Shown here: positions 39,230 through 47,265 of the stretch, piece by piece
Layout: each line of letters begins with the position of its first letter
Position numbering within the stretch: the stretch's first letter is position 1
Source: Burkholderiales bacterium
Lineage (GTDB): Bacteria > Pseudomonadota > Gammaproteobacteria > Burkholderiales > Burkholderiaceae_C
Assembly (NCBI GenBank): GCA_030604135.1
Contig: JAUVWL010000004.1
Span: 152,404 to 216,403 of the forward strand
Length of the DNA: 64,000 bases
Reading direction: 5' to 3'
Made by a program: the position numbers and the translations under genes
The notes under the pieces: model-generated
Seen by the model: only the letters and a program-made list of their open reading frames with translations
Databases searched by the model: none
What the model was told of the DNA's origin: nothing

Positions 39230-40705
39230 ATGTCCGTGAAGCCTACAGAAGCCAACACCGCCACTGCGACCTCTTCCACCGCAGCCTCTGCACCTGGCGT
39301 TCCGCCTGCGGCGCAGGGTGATGACGAGGTGCTGGTGTCTCTTTATGCGTCGCGGCAGAAGATCTACCCGCGATCGGTCTCTGGTCTGTTTTCCAGATGG
39401 CGCTGGATCACGGTGTGGATCACCCAACTGGTCTTCTATGGTCTGCCCTGGTTGGAGTGGAATGCACGGCAGGCGGTGTTGTTCGACCTGGAAGCGCGCC
39501 GCTTCTACATCTTCGGGCTGGTCCTGTATCCGCAGGACTTCATCTACCTGACAGGGCTGCTGGTCATCTCTGCCCTGGCCTTGTTCCTTTTCACCGCCGT
39601 CGCCGGGCGTTTGTGGTGTGGCTACGCCTGCCCGCAGACGGTCTACACGGAAATCTTTCTGTGGATCGAGAAAAAAGTCGAGGGCGATCGCTCGGCCCGC
39701 ATGCGTCTGGACAAGTCGGCTCTCTCGGCTGGCAAGTTCGGCAAGAAGTGGCTGAAGCATGCGCTCTGGGTGTTGTTTGCACTCTGGACGGGGTTCACGT
39801 TTGTGGGTTATTTCACCCCGATCCGTGAACTCGGCGCTTTGACCCTGGCGGGAGCCCTGGGTCCCTGGCAGACGTTCTGGATCCTGTTCTACGGCTTCGC
39901 GACCTATGGCAATGCCGGGTTCATGCGCGAGCAGGTGTGCAAGTACATGTGTCCCTATGCGCGCTTCCAGAGCGCCATGTTCGACAAGGACACCATGATC
40001 GTCACCTATGACGAGCAACGGGGTGAGCCCCGGGGGGCACGCTCGAAGAAGGCCGATCTCGCCACACTTCAGCTGGGACACTGTGTCGACTGTTCCCTTT
40101 GTGTGCAGGTCTGCCCCACGGGTATCGACATTCGCAAAGGCCTGCAGTACGAGTGCATCGGTTGCGGTGCGTGTGCCGATGTGTGCGATGAGGTCATGGA
40201 CAAGGTCGGCTATCCGCGAGGCCTGGTCAAGTATTCGACCCAGAATGGAATGAACCAGGGGTGGAGCAAGGCGCAGATGATCCGCAGGGCGCTGCGCCCC
40301 CGTGTGCTGGTCTATACCGGCATCCTGCTGCTCATCACCGTGGCCGTGTTCACCAGCCTGTTCCTGCGTGTGCCCCTGAAGGTGGACGTGATCCGGGATC
40401 GAGGTGCACTGGCACGCATGGTGGATCAGGGCCGAATCGAAAACGTGTACCGCTTGCAGATCATGAACGCCACCGAAGACGTGCAGCGCTATGCCATTGC
40501 CGTCTCGGGCTTGCCAGGCATCACCCTGGCATCGGACAATGAAGTCGAAGTCCTTCCGACGGAGGTCCGTGCGGTGGCTGTTCGTGTGCAGGTGCCGCCC
40601 GATACCGCCCCGTCCGGCTCGCACCCGATCGTGTTCGACATCCGTTCTGTCGGTGATCAGGGTCATCGGGTGTCAGAGAAAGCGGTCTTCCTCATTCCCC
40701 GGTAG
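39230..40705 (+). CDS. ccoG: cbb3 oxidase accessory iron-sulfur protein CcoG (FixG/RdxA)
   Basis: A 491-residue membrane ferredoxin-like protein. After a disordered Ala/Thr-rich N-terminus, membrane helices flank CGYACPQTVY, and two 4Fe-4S motifs follow in HCVDCSLCVQVCPTG and CIGCGACADVCDEV. The C-terminal part is a periplasmic Ig-like domain after a last helix. In model bacteria CcoG reduces Cu(II) for cbb3 assembly. It follows ccoP after a terminator and could have its own promoter. Confidence 0.94.
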   Translation: MSVKPTEANTATATSSTAASAPGVPPAAQGDDEVLVSLYASRQKIYPRSVSGLFSRWRWITVWITQLVFYGLPWLEWNARQAVLFDLEARRFYIFGLVLYPQDFIYLTGLLVISALALFLFTAVAGRLWCGYACPQTVYTEIFLWIEKKVEGDRSARMRLDKSALSAGKFGKKWLKHALWVLFALWTGFTFVGYFTPIRELGALTLAGALGPWQTFWILFYGFATYGNAGFMREQVCKYMCPYARFQSAMFDKDTMIVTYDEQRGEPRGARSKKADLATLQLGHCVDCSLCVQVCPTGIDIRKGLQYECIGCGACADVCDEVMDKVGYPRGLVKYSTQNGMNQGWSKAQMIRRALRPRVLVYTGILLLITVAVFTSLFLRVPLKVDVIRDRGALARMVDQGRIENVYRLQIMNATEDVQRYAIAVSGLPGITLASDNEVEVLPTEVRAVAVRVQVPPDTAPSGSHPIVFDIRSVGDQGHRVSEKAVFLIPR

Positions 40706-40744
40706 TCGACGGGCTTCGGCTTCCATTCCTTGCAAGGAGCATCC

Positions 40745-41050
40745 ATGAACAACACCGCACTTCAGAATTCTTCGCCCCAGCTGCCCGTGCCTTGGTGGCG
40801 CGTGCCCCACATGTGGCTGGTACTGGGTCTTCTCCTGTCGGCCATCATCGGCAGCAGCACGGCAGCGGTGATCGCAGTCAAGGTCATGGGCAATGATCCT
40901 GTCCTCGACAAAGTGGCTTACGAGCGCGACTTGAAGAGCATTCCTGATCACCTGGAGGGGGAGGCGCGCATGGAGGCCCTCATCAAGCTGCAGCCGGCCC
41001 GGCAGGCACGCAACAACGCTGCGGCGCCGGTGATCCTCAAGGTCGATTGA
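40745..41050 (+). CDS. small single-TM protein in the ccoG operon (FixH/CcoH-like position)
   Basis: A 101-residue protein with one membrane helix (PHMWLVLGLLLSAIIGSSTAAVIAVKVM, about 20-47) and a periplasmic charged tail. Position after ccoG matches ccoH/FixH, which is a copper- or assembly-related factor, and CcoH homologues are usually about 150-170 residues, so this one is short. AAGGAG precedes the ATG at 40745. Assignment is by context only. Confidence 0.6.
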   Translation: MNNTALQNSSPQLPVPWWRVPHMWLVLGLLLSAIIGSSTAAVIAVKVMGNDPVLDKVAYERDLKSIPDHLEGEARMEALIKLQPARQARNNAAAPVILKVD

Positions 41051-41076
41051 CACCCATAACCGTCTGGAGACTTGTC

Positions 41077-41370
41077 ATGTGGACCCAGCGCCTGATGTGG
41101 ATCGCATGGCCAGCCTTTCTGGTCGCGGCCGTGCTGGAAATGCTGGTGTTCGCCCTCGTTGATCCAGCGGATCTGCATTGGGCCGGTGCACCGTTGGAGT
41201 GGTCGAGACAGGCCGTCTACACTCTGGCGTTCTTTGTGTTCTGGTTCCTGACGATGGCGTCCAGCGCTCTCACCACGCTGTTGTCGATGTCGCCGTTCGA
41301 AGTGAATCGCTGCCCGGTATCGCCTGACGAACGGCCTGCAGCTTGTGCACGGGAAGGCGACTGCCGCTGA
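41077..41370 (+). CDS. small two-TM membrane protein, unrecognised
   Basis: A 97-residue protein with two hydrophobic segments (about 6-27 and 45-70, rich in Phe/Trp) and a C-terminal tail with three cysteines (C79, C90, C96). It follows the FixH-like gene by 26 bases, and is convergent with fnr, nine bases away. I cannot name a family. The tail cysteines suggest a possible metal or redox role, which is speculative. Context suggests oxidase assembly. Confidence 0.7.
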   Translation: MWTQRLMWIAWPAFLVAAVLEMLVFALVDPADLHWAGAPLEWSRQAVYTLAFFVFWFLTMASSALTTLLSMSPFEVNRCPVSPDERPAACAREGDCR

Positions 41371-41379
41371 CCTGCCGCC

Positions 41380-42099
41380 TCAGCGGCAGGTTTGCGAGTT
41401 GACGATCTGCTTGAGACCGTCGGTGTTCTTGATGTGCACGTAGCGCTGCTTGACGTCGATGATGCCTTCATCGACAAACTTGGAGAAAGTGCGGCTGACC
41501 GTCTCCAGCTTCATGCCCAGGTAGCTTCCGATCTCTTCCCGCGTCATTCGAAGAATCAGCTCGGACTGGGAGAAACCCCGGGCGTGCAGACGCTGCACCA
41601 GATTCAGCAGAAAAGCCGCCAGACGCTCTTCTGCGCGCATGGACCCCAGCAGCAGCATGACCGAGTGATCGCGTACGATTTCGCGGCTCATGATCTTGTG
41701 CACATGGTGCTGCAAGGTGGTGAACTCGCGGGACAGCTCCTCCACCTCGTCAAAGGGCATGACGCAGACTTCAGCGTCTTCCAGGGCAATGGCGTCGCAC
41801 GAATGGTGATCACTGACGATGCCATCCAGCCCGATGATCTCTCCCGTCATCTGGAAGCCGGTGACCTGGTCCCGTCCGTCGGCCGTGGTGACGCAGGTCT
41901 TGAAAAACCCTGACCTCACCGCGTACAGCGACGTGAACTTGTCACCCGTGTTGAACAGGGCCGTTCCCCGCTTGACACGTCGACGAGAGGAAATCACGCT
42001 GTCGAGCTTGTCCATTTCCTCCGGGTTCAGGCCCATGGGAAGACAGAGCTCACGCAGGTTGCAGCTCGAACAGGCGACTTTGATGCTGTGAACGTCCAT
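41380..42099 (-). CDS. fnr: FNR/ANR-type oxygen-sensing transcriptional regulator
   Basis: A 239-residue CRP/FNR regulator. Cysteines C10, C13 and C19 in ACSSCNLRELC plus one in SDHHSCDAI are the four ligands of an oxygen-labile [4Fe-4S] cluster. The effector domain is about 20-140 and the helix-turn-helix (EEIGSYLGMKLETVSRTFSKF) carries the E-SR recognition pattern of FNR. It is divergent from hemN; the FNR box at 42202 lies between. It is the likely regulator of the boxes at 33287, 35914 and 42202, all within 9 kb. Confidence 0.95.
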   Translation of the reverse strand: MDVHSIKVACSSCNLRELCLPMGLNPEEMDKLDSVISSRRRVKRGTALFNTGDKFTSLYAVRSGFFKTCVTTADGRDQVTGFQMTGEIIGLDGIVSDHHSCDAIALEDAEVCVMPFDEVEELSREFTTLQHHVHKIMSREIVRDHSVMLLLGSMRAEERLAAFLLNLVQRLHARGFSQSELILRMTREEIGSYLGMKLETVSRTFSKFVDEGIIDVKQRYVHIKNTDGLKQIVNSQTCR

Positions 42100-42201
42100 A
42101 ACTCAACAGGATTTTGGTTACAAGCTTAACCGATCGGGCGCAGGTCTGTCGAGAAAGCGCGGTCTGGGACTCGGTGCTTCCCCGTAGCCCGGACCGGGCT
42201 C

Positions 42202-42215
42202 TTGACAAAGATCAA
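42202..42215. promoter_or_regulatory. FNR box upstream of hemN (and fnr)
   Basis: TTGACAAAGATCAA matches the FNR consensus with one deviation. Class II geometry predicts a start near 42250, 19 bases before the GTG start of hemN. It may also serve the divergent fnr gene. Confidence 0.8.
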
Positions 42216-42268
42216 GGGACAGGCGCCGCACATGGTGCACAGTGGCCCATTGCAATGGAGAACATTCA

Positions 42269-43648
42269 GTGAGTCACGTCATTCCGAGCGAGTTGCTCAA
42301 GCGCTACGACATTCCCGGGCCGCGCTACACCTCGTACCCCACAGCCGACCGCTTTGTCGAGGCCTTCACCGATCAGGACTATGTGCAGGCGCTGGAGCAG
42401 CGACGTGCCGGCTCCATGGCTTTGCCGCTGTCGCTTTACGTGCACATTCCCTTTTGTGAGTCGGTCTGTTACTACTGCGCCTGCAACAAGGTCATCACCA
42501 AGCACCACGAGCGGGCGGCCGAGTACCTTCGTTACCTCTCGCGTGAAGTCGAGCTGCAGGTGCAGCACTTTGGCCAGGGCCACAACGTCTCCCAGCTGCA
42601 CCTGGGCGGCGGTACCCCCACTTTCCTGTCGGACGCCGAGCTCGAAGACCTGATGAGCATGATCCGTCGGCACTTCACGCTGGTGCCGGGCGGTGAGTAT
42701 TCCATCGAGGTCGACCCGCGTACCGTGACCGACCAGCGCCTTCAGACCCTGGCCCGTCTGGGGTTCAACCGCCTGAGTTTTGGCGTCCAGGACTTCGATC
42801 CGGCCGTGCAGAAAGCCGTACACCGCGTTCAACCGGCCGAGCAGGTGTTTTCCCTCGTCGAGACCGCCCGCAAGATCGGCTTTGAATCGGTCAACGTCGA
42901 TCTCATCTACGGCTTGCCATTGCAGACACCCGAGTCCTTTGCCCGCACGCTGGCACAAGTCAACGAGTTGCGTCCCGATCGCATTGCGCTGTATGCGTAT
43001 GCCCACCTGCCTGCGCGGTTCAAACCCCAGCGGCGCATCGTGGCGGCCGAGTTGCCCAGCGGCGGTGACAAGCTGGCCATGCTGTCGGCCTCACTCGATG
43101 CGATGCAGGACGCTGGCTATGTCTACGTCGGCATGGACCATTTCGCTCTGCCCGACGACGCGCTGGCAATCGCCAAGCGCCAGGGGCGCCTGCACCGCAA
43201 CTTCCAGGGCTACAGCACACAGCCCGACTGCGATCTGATTGCGCTGGGCGTCTCGGCGATCGGTCGCATTGGCGCCACGTACAGCCAGAACGCCAAGACC
43301 CTGGAGGAGTACTACGACGCACTTGACCAGGGGCGACTGCCCATTGTGCGTGGGTTGGCACTGACCCGGGATGACCTGCTTCGCCGCTCGGTGATCATGG
43401 CCATCATGTGCCAGGGTCAGCTGCAGTACGAGTCCATCGAACTGGGGCACCTGATTGATTTCAGGTCGTACTTCGCGCGCGAACTGGATTTGTTGGCGGG
43501 CATGGCCGAGCAGGGGCTCGTTCGCATCACCGATTCGGGTATCGATGTCACACCGACTGGTTGGTACCTGGTGAGAGCGATTGCCATGGTGTTCGACAAG
43601 AACCTGCAGGTGGACATGGACCGGGCACGGTTCTCGAAGATCATCTGA
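42269..43648 (+). CDS. hemN: oxygen-independent coproporphyrinogen III oxidase
   Basis: A 459-residue radical SAM enzyme that makes protoporphyrinogen IX without oxygen, supplying heme for the cbb3 oxidase when O2 is low. The cluster motif CESVCYYCACNK (CxxxCxxC plus an extra Cys) is in HIPFCESVCYYCACNK, and the SAM segment LHLGGGTPTFLS follows. The GTG at 42269 with GGAG at 42257-42260 was chosen over the GTG at 42242. FNR control is indicated by the upstream box. Length is normal. Confidence 0.95.
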   Translation: MSHVIPSELLKRYDIPGPRYTSYPTADRFVEAFTDQDYVQALEQRRAGSMALPLSLYVHIPFCESVCYYCACNKVITKHHERAAEYLRYLSREVELQVQHFGQGHNVSQLHLGGGTPTFLSDAELEDLMSMIRRHFTLVPGGEYSIEVDPRTVTDQRLQTLARLGFNRLSFGVQDFDPAVQKAVHRVQPAEQVFSLVETARKIGFESVNVDLIYGLPLQTPESFARTLAQVNELRPDRIALYAYAHLPARFKPQRRIVAAELPSGGDKLAMLSASLDAMQDAGYVYVGMDHFALPDDALAIAKRQGRLHRNFQGYSTQPDCDLIALGVSAIGRIGATYSQNAKTLEEYYDALDQGRLPIVRGLALTRDDLLRRSVIMAIMCQGQLQYESIELGHLIDFRSYFARELDLLAGMAEQGLVRITDSGIDVTPTGWYLVRAIAMVFDKNLQVDMDRARFSKII

Positions 43649-43721
43649 CCATCACGGGCCGGCAAGCTGGGGCCTGGAGCTGCCTGTTCTGACTTCAGGT
43701 CATTGTTGTTAGAGTGTGTTC

Positions 43722-44393
43722 ATGCAGACCTCGATGGCCGTTTCTGCCCTCATCATGGGGCTGGTGGGTGGACCCCACTGCGTGGCCATGTGCGGTGCGG
43801 CGTGTGCCGGCATCAGCCGCGCCGCCGGAGAGCGCAGCAGCTGGGCCTTGCTGAGCTTTCAGGTCAGCCGCATGCTGGGCTACGCGCTGTTTGGCGCTTT
43901 CGCTGCCGGATCGGTGCAAGGCCTGGCCTGGCTGGGCACCAATACCACCGTGATTCGCCCACTGTGGACCATGGTGCACGTGGCGGCGCTCCTGGTCGGT
44001 CTGACTTTGATCTGGCAAGCCAGGCAGCCTGCCTGGATCGAGACGCTGGGGCAGGGTATCTGGCGCAAGGCCAGACCCATGCTCTCCCGCATGGGCAGCC
44101 GTGCCCCCGTTTTCCTCGGTGTGTCCTGGGCCCTGATGCCCTGCGGCCTGCTGTATTCGGCCTTGCTGGTTGCGTCACTCTCGGCCAATGCGGTCGATGG
44201 TGCCCTCATCATGGCCCTGTTCTCGCTGGGTACCTCTGTTTCGTTGACGCTGGGGCCCTGGATGTTGCTGCGCCTGAATCAGGCGCGCTCCGGAGGATGG
44301 GGTATCCGCCTGGGTGGTCTGGCTCTGGCGGCGACCTCGGGCTGGGCGCTGTGGATGGGGATCACCAACCCGACAGGGCTCTGGTGCGCCTGA
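43722..44393 (+). CDS. TauE/SafE (COG2836-like) membrane protein
   Basis: A 223-residue polytopic membrane protein with about six hydrophobic segments. GGPHCVAMCGAACAG near the N-terminus and ALMPCGLLYSALL in the middle are the paired cysteine motifs of this UreH/SafE-like family, which resembles the DsbD/CcdA fold. Found in cbb3 neighbourhoods, it may move a metal or reducing equivalents. It ends directly against the convergent EamA gene with no gap. Function not established. Confidence 0.75.
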   Translation: MQTSMAVSALIMGLVGGPHCVAMCGAACAGISRAAGERSSWALLSFQVSRMLGYALFGAFAAGSVQGLAWLGTNTTVIRPLWTMVHVAALLVGLTLIWQARQPAWIETLGQGIWRKARPMLSRMGSRAPVFLGVSWALMPCGLLYSALLVASLSANAVDGALIMALFSLGTSVSLTLGPWMLLRLNQARSGGWGIRLGGLALAATSGWALWMGITNPTGLWCA

Positions 44394-45311
44394 TCAGGGT
44401 CTGACGGCCGGGCGGGAGGGCAGGGTGGCCAGCACCAGCCCCAGCAGCGCGATCCCGAACGCCAACAACTGAACGGACGACAGCCGCTCGCCCAGGAACA
44501 CCACACCCACCAGCGCGGCACTGATGGGCAGCATCACGGTGAACACGCCGGCCCTGGACGCAGGAACCCGCCGCAGTCCAGTCATCCACAGCCACACCGT
44601 CCAGACACTTGCCGCCAGGCCGTAAAAAAGCAGCAGCACCCAGCTGCCCGCCGGGACCGACCCAAAGTCAAAACGCATGGCCCACCACAGGCCCATGGGC
44701 GTCACCAGGGCCAGGCCCCACAGGTTGATGATGGCCGAGATCCGTTTGGGGCTCAGGCCTTCGGTCAGGCGCTTGCCGATCACGACATAGGCTGCTTCAC
44801 AGACCACGGCTGCGAACACCAGCAGGTTGCCCATCAGCATGCGGGTGGCGTCGGCCGGAGCGTTGGACGATGTCTTTTCAAGGGAGAAGAGCCCGATACC
44901 CAGCGCCGCACAGGCAATGGCCGCCTGAATGCGGCGGCCGATACGCTCGCGCAGAAACAGCCAGCTCAGGATGGCGACCACAGCTGGAATCGACGACATG
45001 ACCACCCCCGCAGCCACGGCAGTGGTCATGCTGACGCCGAAGAGCATGCAGATCGAGAACAGAAAGTTGCCCAAGAAGGACTCGAGGAACAGCAGAGCGC
45101 GGGTGCGTCGACCGATGGGGGGTTCGTCTGCGGGTTTTCGCAGCCATGAGGCCATGGCCATGGCGCCGATCCCGAAGCGCAGCCAGGCCAGCAGAAAGAC
45201 GGGAAAGATCAGTACCAGGGGCTTTGACAGGGCGACGTAGCTGCCGACCAGCGACATGCTCAGCGCGAGTGCGCCGTAGGCGAGCCATGGAATGGGAGGT
45301 GTGGCTGTCAT
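44394..45311 (-). CDS. EamA/DMT superfamily transporter
   Basis: A 305-residue ten-TM metabolite exporter (drug/metabolite transporter family) formed of two five-helix EamA repeats (about 1-145 and 155-300). Examples are SIPAVVAILSWLFLRERIGR and LPISAALVGVVFLGERLSS. The ATG at 45311 was chosen because it starts the first helix. Substrate unknown. Its start is separated from aceA by 376 bases that carry the aceA regulatory region. Confidence 0.88.
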   Translation of the reverse strand: MTATPPIPWLAYGALALSMSLVGSYVALSKPLVLIFPVFLLAWLRFGIGAMAMASWLRKPADEPPIGRRTRALLFLESFLGNFLFSICMLFGVSMTTAVAAGVVMSSIPAVVAILSWLFLRERIGRRIQAAIACAALGIGLFSLEKTSSNAPADATRMLMGNLLVFAAVVCEAAYVVIGKRLTEGLSPKRISAIINLWGLALVTPMGLWWAMRFDFGSVPAGSWVLLLFYGLAASVWTVWLWMTGLRRVPASRAGVFTVMLPISAALVGVVFLGERLSSVQLLAFGIALLGLVLATLPSRPAVRP

Positions 45312-45687
45312 GAATGCGGTTGGGGATCTGAATGGCGCAAGGCTCCGTGCTGTGGTGCACCGTCGAAATGAGTCGCCCACCTCCGGGGTGCGCGTCAAGG
45401 CCAGCAAGCCAGGTGCGTGCCGTACCGCGATTCTCTGCGCAGAAATATCAATTCATATTGTGAAATAGACGAGTGCTGCGCTGCCGCAAATTTTCTCAAT
45501 ACAAGAAAATTAATTTTGTATGGAGAAAAACGCTCATAGGACGTTGATTTCTAACAGAAAAATATGTGTCTTATATAAGACATAAGATGTGGACCAAGTC
45601 TTCTATAAGACTTAAACTGCTGGTGTCGGCATCGCACTTGCATGTGTGATGACCGGAATCCACTTTATCAACCCTCAGGAGTGTGTC
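45312..45687. other. AT-rich intergenic region with the aceA control sequences
   Basis: 376 bases between the EamA start and aceA with no gene. The right half (45430-45640) is markedly more AT-rich than its surroundings and contains an imperfect palindrome (ATACAA...TTGTAT, 45499-45521) and the two operators described at 45567-45613. The left part shows nothing I can support. Confidence 0.7.
45567..45613 (+). promoter_or_regulatory. tandem palindromic operators upstream of aceA
   Basis: Site 1 (45567-45582, TGTCTTATATAAGACA) is a perfect 16-bp palindrome. Site 2 (45596-45613) has perfect 7-bp arms AAGTCTT/AAGACTT around a near-identical core. Their centres are 30 bases apart, about three helical turns, so one dimeric regulator could bind side by side. 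The regulator is not identified. Confidence 0.65.
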
Positions 45688-47019
45688 ATGCCCCAATCCC
45701 TCAAAGAGCAGCTGAGCCGCCAGCAACAGATCGAAGCCCTGGAGAAAGACTGGGCCACCAACCCCCGCTGGAAGCTGGTCAAGCGGGGCTACTCTGCGGC
45801 CGACGTGGTGCGTCTGCGCGGCTCCATGCAGCCCGAGTACACGCTCGCCCAGCGCGGTGCCGAGAAGCTGTGGGAGAAGGTCAACGGTGGCGCCAAGAAG
45901 GGCTATGTGAATGCCTTCGGTGCCATCACCGCCGGCCAGGCCATGCAACAGGCCAAGGCCGGCCTGGAAGCCGTGTACCTGTCGGGCTGGCAGGTTGCGG
46001 CTGACGGCAATACCAGCGAAACCATGTACCCCGACCAGTCGCTGTACGCCTACGACTCGGTGCCCACCATGGTCCGTCGCATCAACAACACCTTCAAGCG
46101 TGCCGACGAGATCCAGTGGAGCCGTGGCATCGAGCCGGGCTCGCCGGAGTTCATCGACTACTTCCTGCCCATCGTGGCCGACGCGGAAGCCGGTTTCGGT
46201 GGCGTGCTCAACGCCTTCGAACTGATGAAGAACATGATCGCCGCCGGTGCTGCTGGCGTGCACTTTGAAGACCAGCTGGCGGCCGTGAAGAAGTGCGGCC
46301 ACATGGGTGGCAAGGTGCTGGTGCCCACGCAGGAAGCCATCGAGAAGCTGATCGCGGCCCGCTTCGCCGCCGACGTGATGGGCGTGCCCACCATCGTGCT
46401 GGCCCGCACCGACGCCGAAGCCGCCAACCTGATCACCAGCGACCACGACGCCAACGACAAGCCCTTCCTGACCGGCGAGCGCACGCAAGAAGGCTTCTAC
46501 CGCGTCAAGAACGGCCTGGAGCAGGCCATCAGCCGCGGCGTGGCCTACGCGCCCTACGCCGACCTGGTGTGGTGCGAGACCGGCGTGCCCGACATCGGCT
46601 TTGCCCGTGAGTTCGCCCAGGCTGTGCACGCTGCCTGCCCCGGCAAGCTGCTGTCCTACAACTGCTCGCCTTCGTTCAACTGGAAGAAGAACCTCAACGA
46701 CAGCCAGATCGCATCCTTCCAGGAAGAGCTGTCGGCCCTGGGCTACAAGTACCAGTTCATCACGCTGGCCGGTATCCACATCAACTGGTTCAACACCTTC
46801 CAGTTTGCCCATGCCTACGCCCGCGGCGAAGGCATGAAGCACTACACCGAGATGGTGCAAGAGCCCGAATTCAAGGCGCGCGAGAAGGGCTACACCTTTG
46901 TGTCGCACCAGCAGGAAGTCGGCGCTGGCTACTTCGATGACGTGACCACCGTCATCCAGGGTGGTTCTTCCAGCGTGAAGGCCCTGACCGGCTCGACCGA
47001 AGAAGAGCAGTTCCACTGA
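45688..47019 (+). CDS. aceA: isocitrate lyase
   Basis: A 443-residue isocitrate lyase, the first step of the glyoxylate bypass (isocitrate to succinate plus glyoxylate). The family signature with the catalytic cysteine is K-K-C-G-H in [15 protein letters not shown], and [12 protein letters not shown] is the second conserved segment. CAGGAG precedes the ATG at 45688; upstream codons are not family-like. It is a single gene with its own terminator. With acs it supports growth on acetate. Confidence 0.96.
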   Translation: MPQSLKEQLSRQQQIEALEKDWATNPRWKLVKRGYSAADVVRLRGSMQPEYTLAQRGAEKLWEKVNGGAKKGYVNAFGAITAGQAMQQAKAGLEAVYLSGWQVAADGNTSETMYPDQSLYAYDSVPTMVRRINNTFKRADEIQWSRGIEPGSPEFIDYFLPIVADAEAGFGGVLNAFELMKNMIAAGAAGVHFEDQLAAVKKCGHMGGKVLVPTQEAIEKLIAARFAADVMGVPTIVLARTDAEAANLITSDHDANDKPFLTGERTQEGFYRVKNGLEQAISRGVAYAPYADLVWCETGVPDIGFAREFAQAVHAACPGKLLSYNCSPSFNWKKNLNDSQIASFQEELSALGYKYQFITLAGIHINWFNTFQFAHAYARGEGMKHYTEMVQEPEFKAREKGYTFVSHQQEVGAGYFDDVTTVIQGGSSSVKALTGSTEEEQFH

Positions 47020-47060
47020 TCTGCCCCGAATCTGCAGTCCGCAGAGGCTGAGGAGACACG

Positions 47061-47086
47061 AAGCCCGGGCCAGCCCGGGCTTTTTT
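47061..47086 (+). terminator. terminator after aceA
   Basis: The palindromic AAGCCCGGGC/GCCCGGGCTT stem is followed by six T residues. It ends the aceA transcript. Confidence 0.92.
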
Positions 47087-47138
47087 GTGGGAAAATCAGG
47101 GTTTAGCGATCGACAAGAGCGAGAAAGGCATCCTGGTT

Positions 47139-47246
47139 ATGACACCGCGAACTCCTTTGGAGACCCTCATGGCCCTTTGAGGCCTGCAGTTCGCGCCTGC
47201 CTGTTCTTCACCTCTCCCCACAAGCGCGGCATCGACCGCGCTTTTT
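47139..47246 (+). promoter_or_regulatory. thrS leader: 13-codon Thr-containing ORF, folded region and terminator (candidate attenuator)
   Basis: A 13-codon ORF (47139-47180) begins MTPRT, has three Thr codons (ACA, ACT, ACC) and is preceded by GAGAAAGG. Overlapping it, CGCGAACT (47146-47153) pairs with AGTTCGCG (47188-47195) around two small hairpins. A Rho-independent terminator (AAGCGCGG/CCGCGCTT, loop of 6, five T residues, 47222-47246) ends 20 bases before thrS. CCGCG in the ORF can also pair with CGCGG of the terminator arm, which is the competition expected of an attenuator. Function is inferred; it could simply terminate upstream transcription. Confidence 0.5.
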
Positions 47247-47265
47247 GTTTTCCGGACCCGACACC

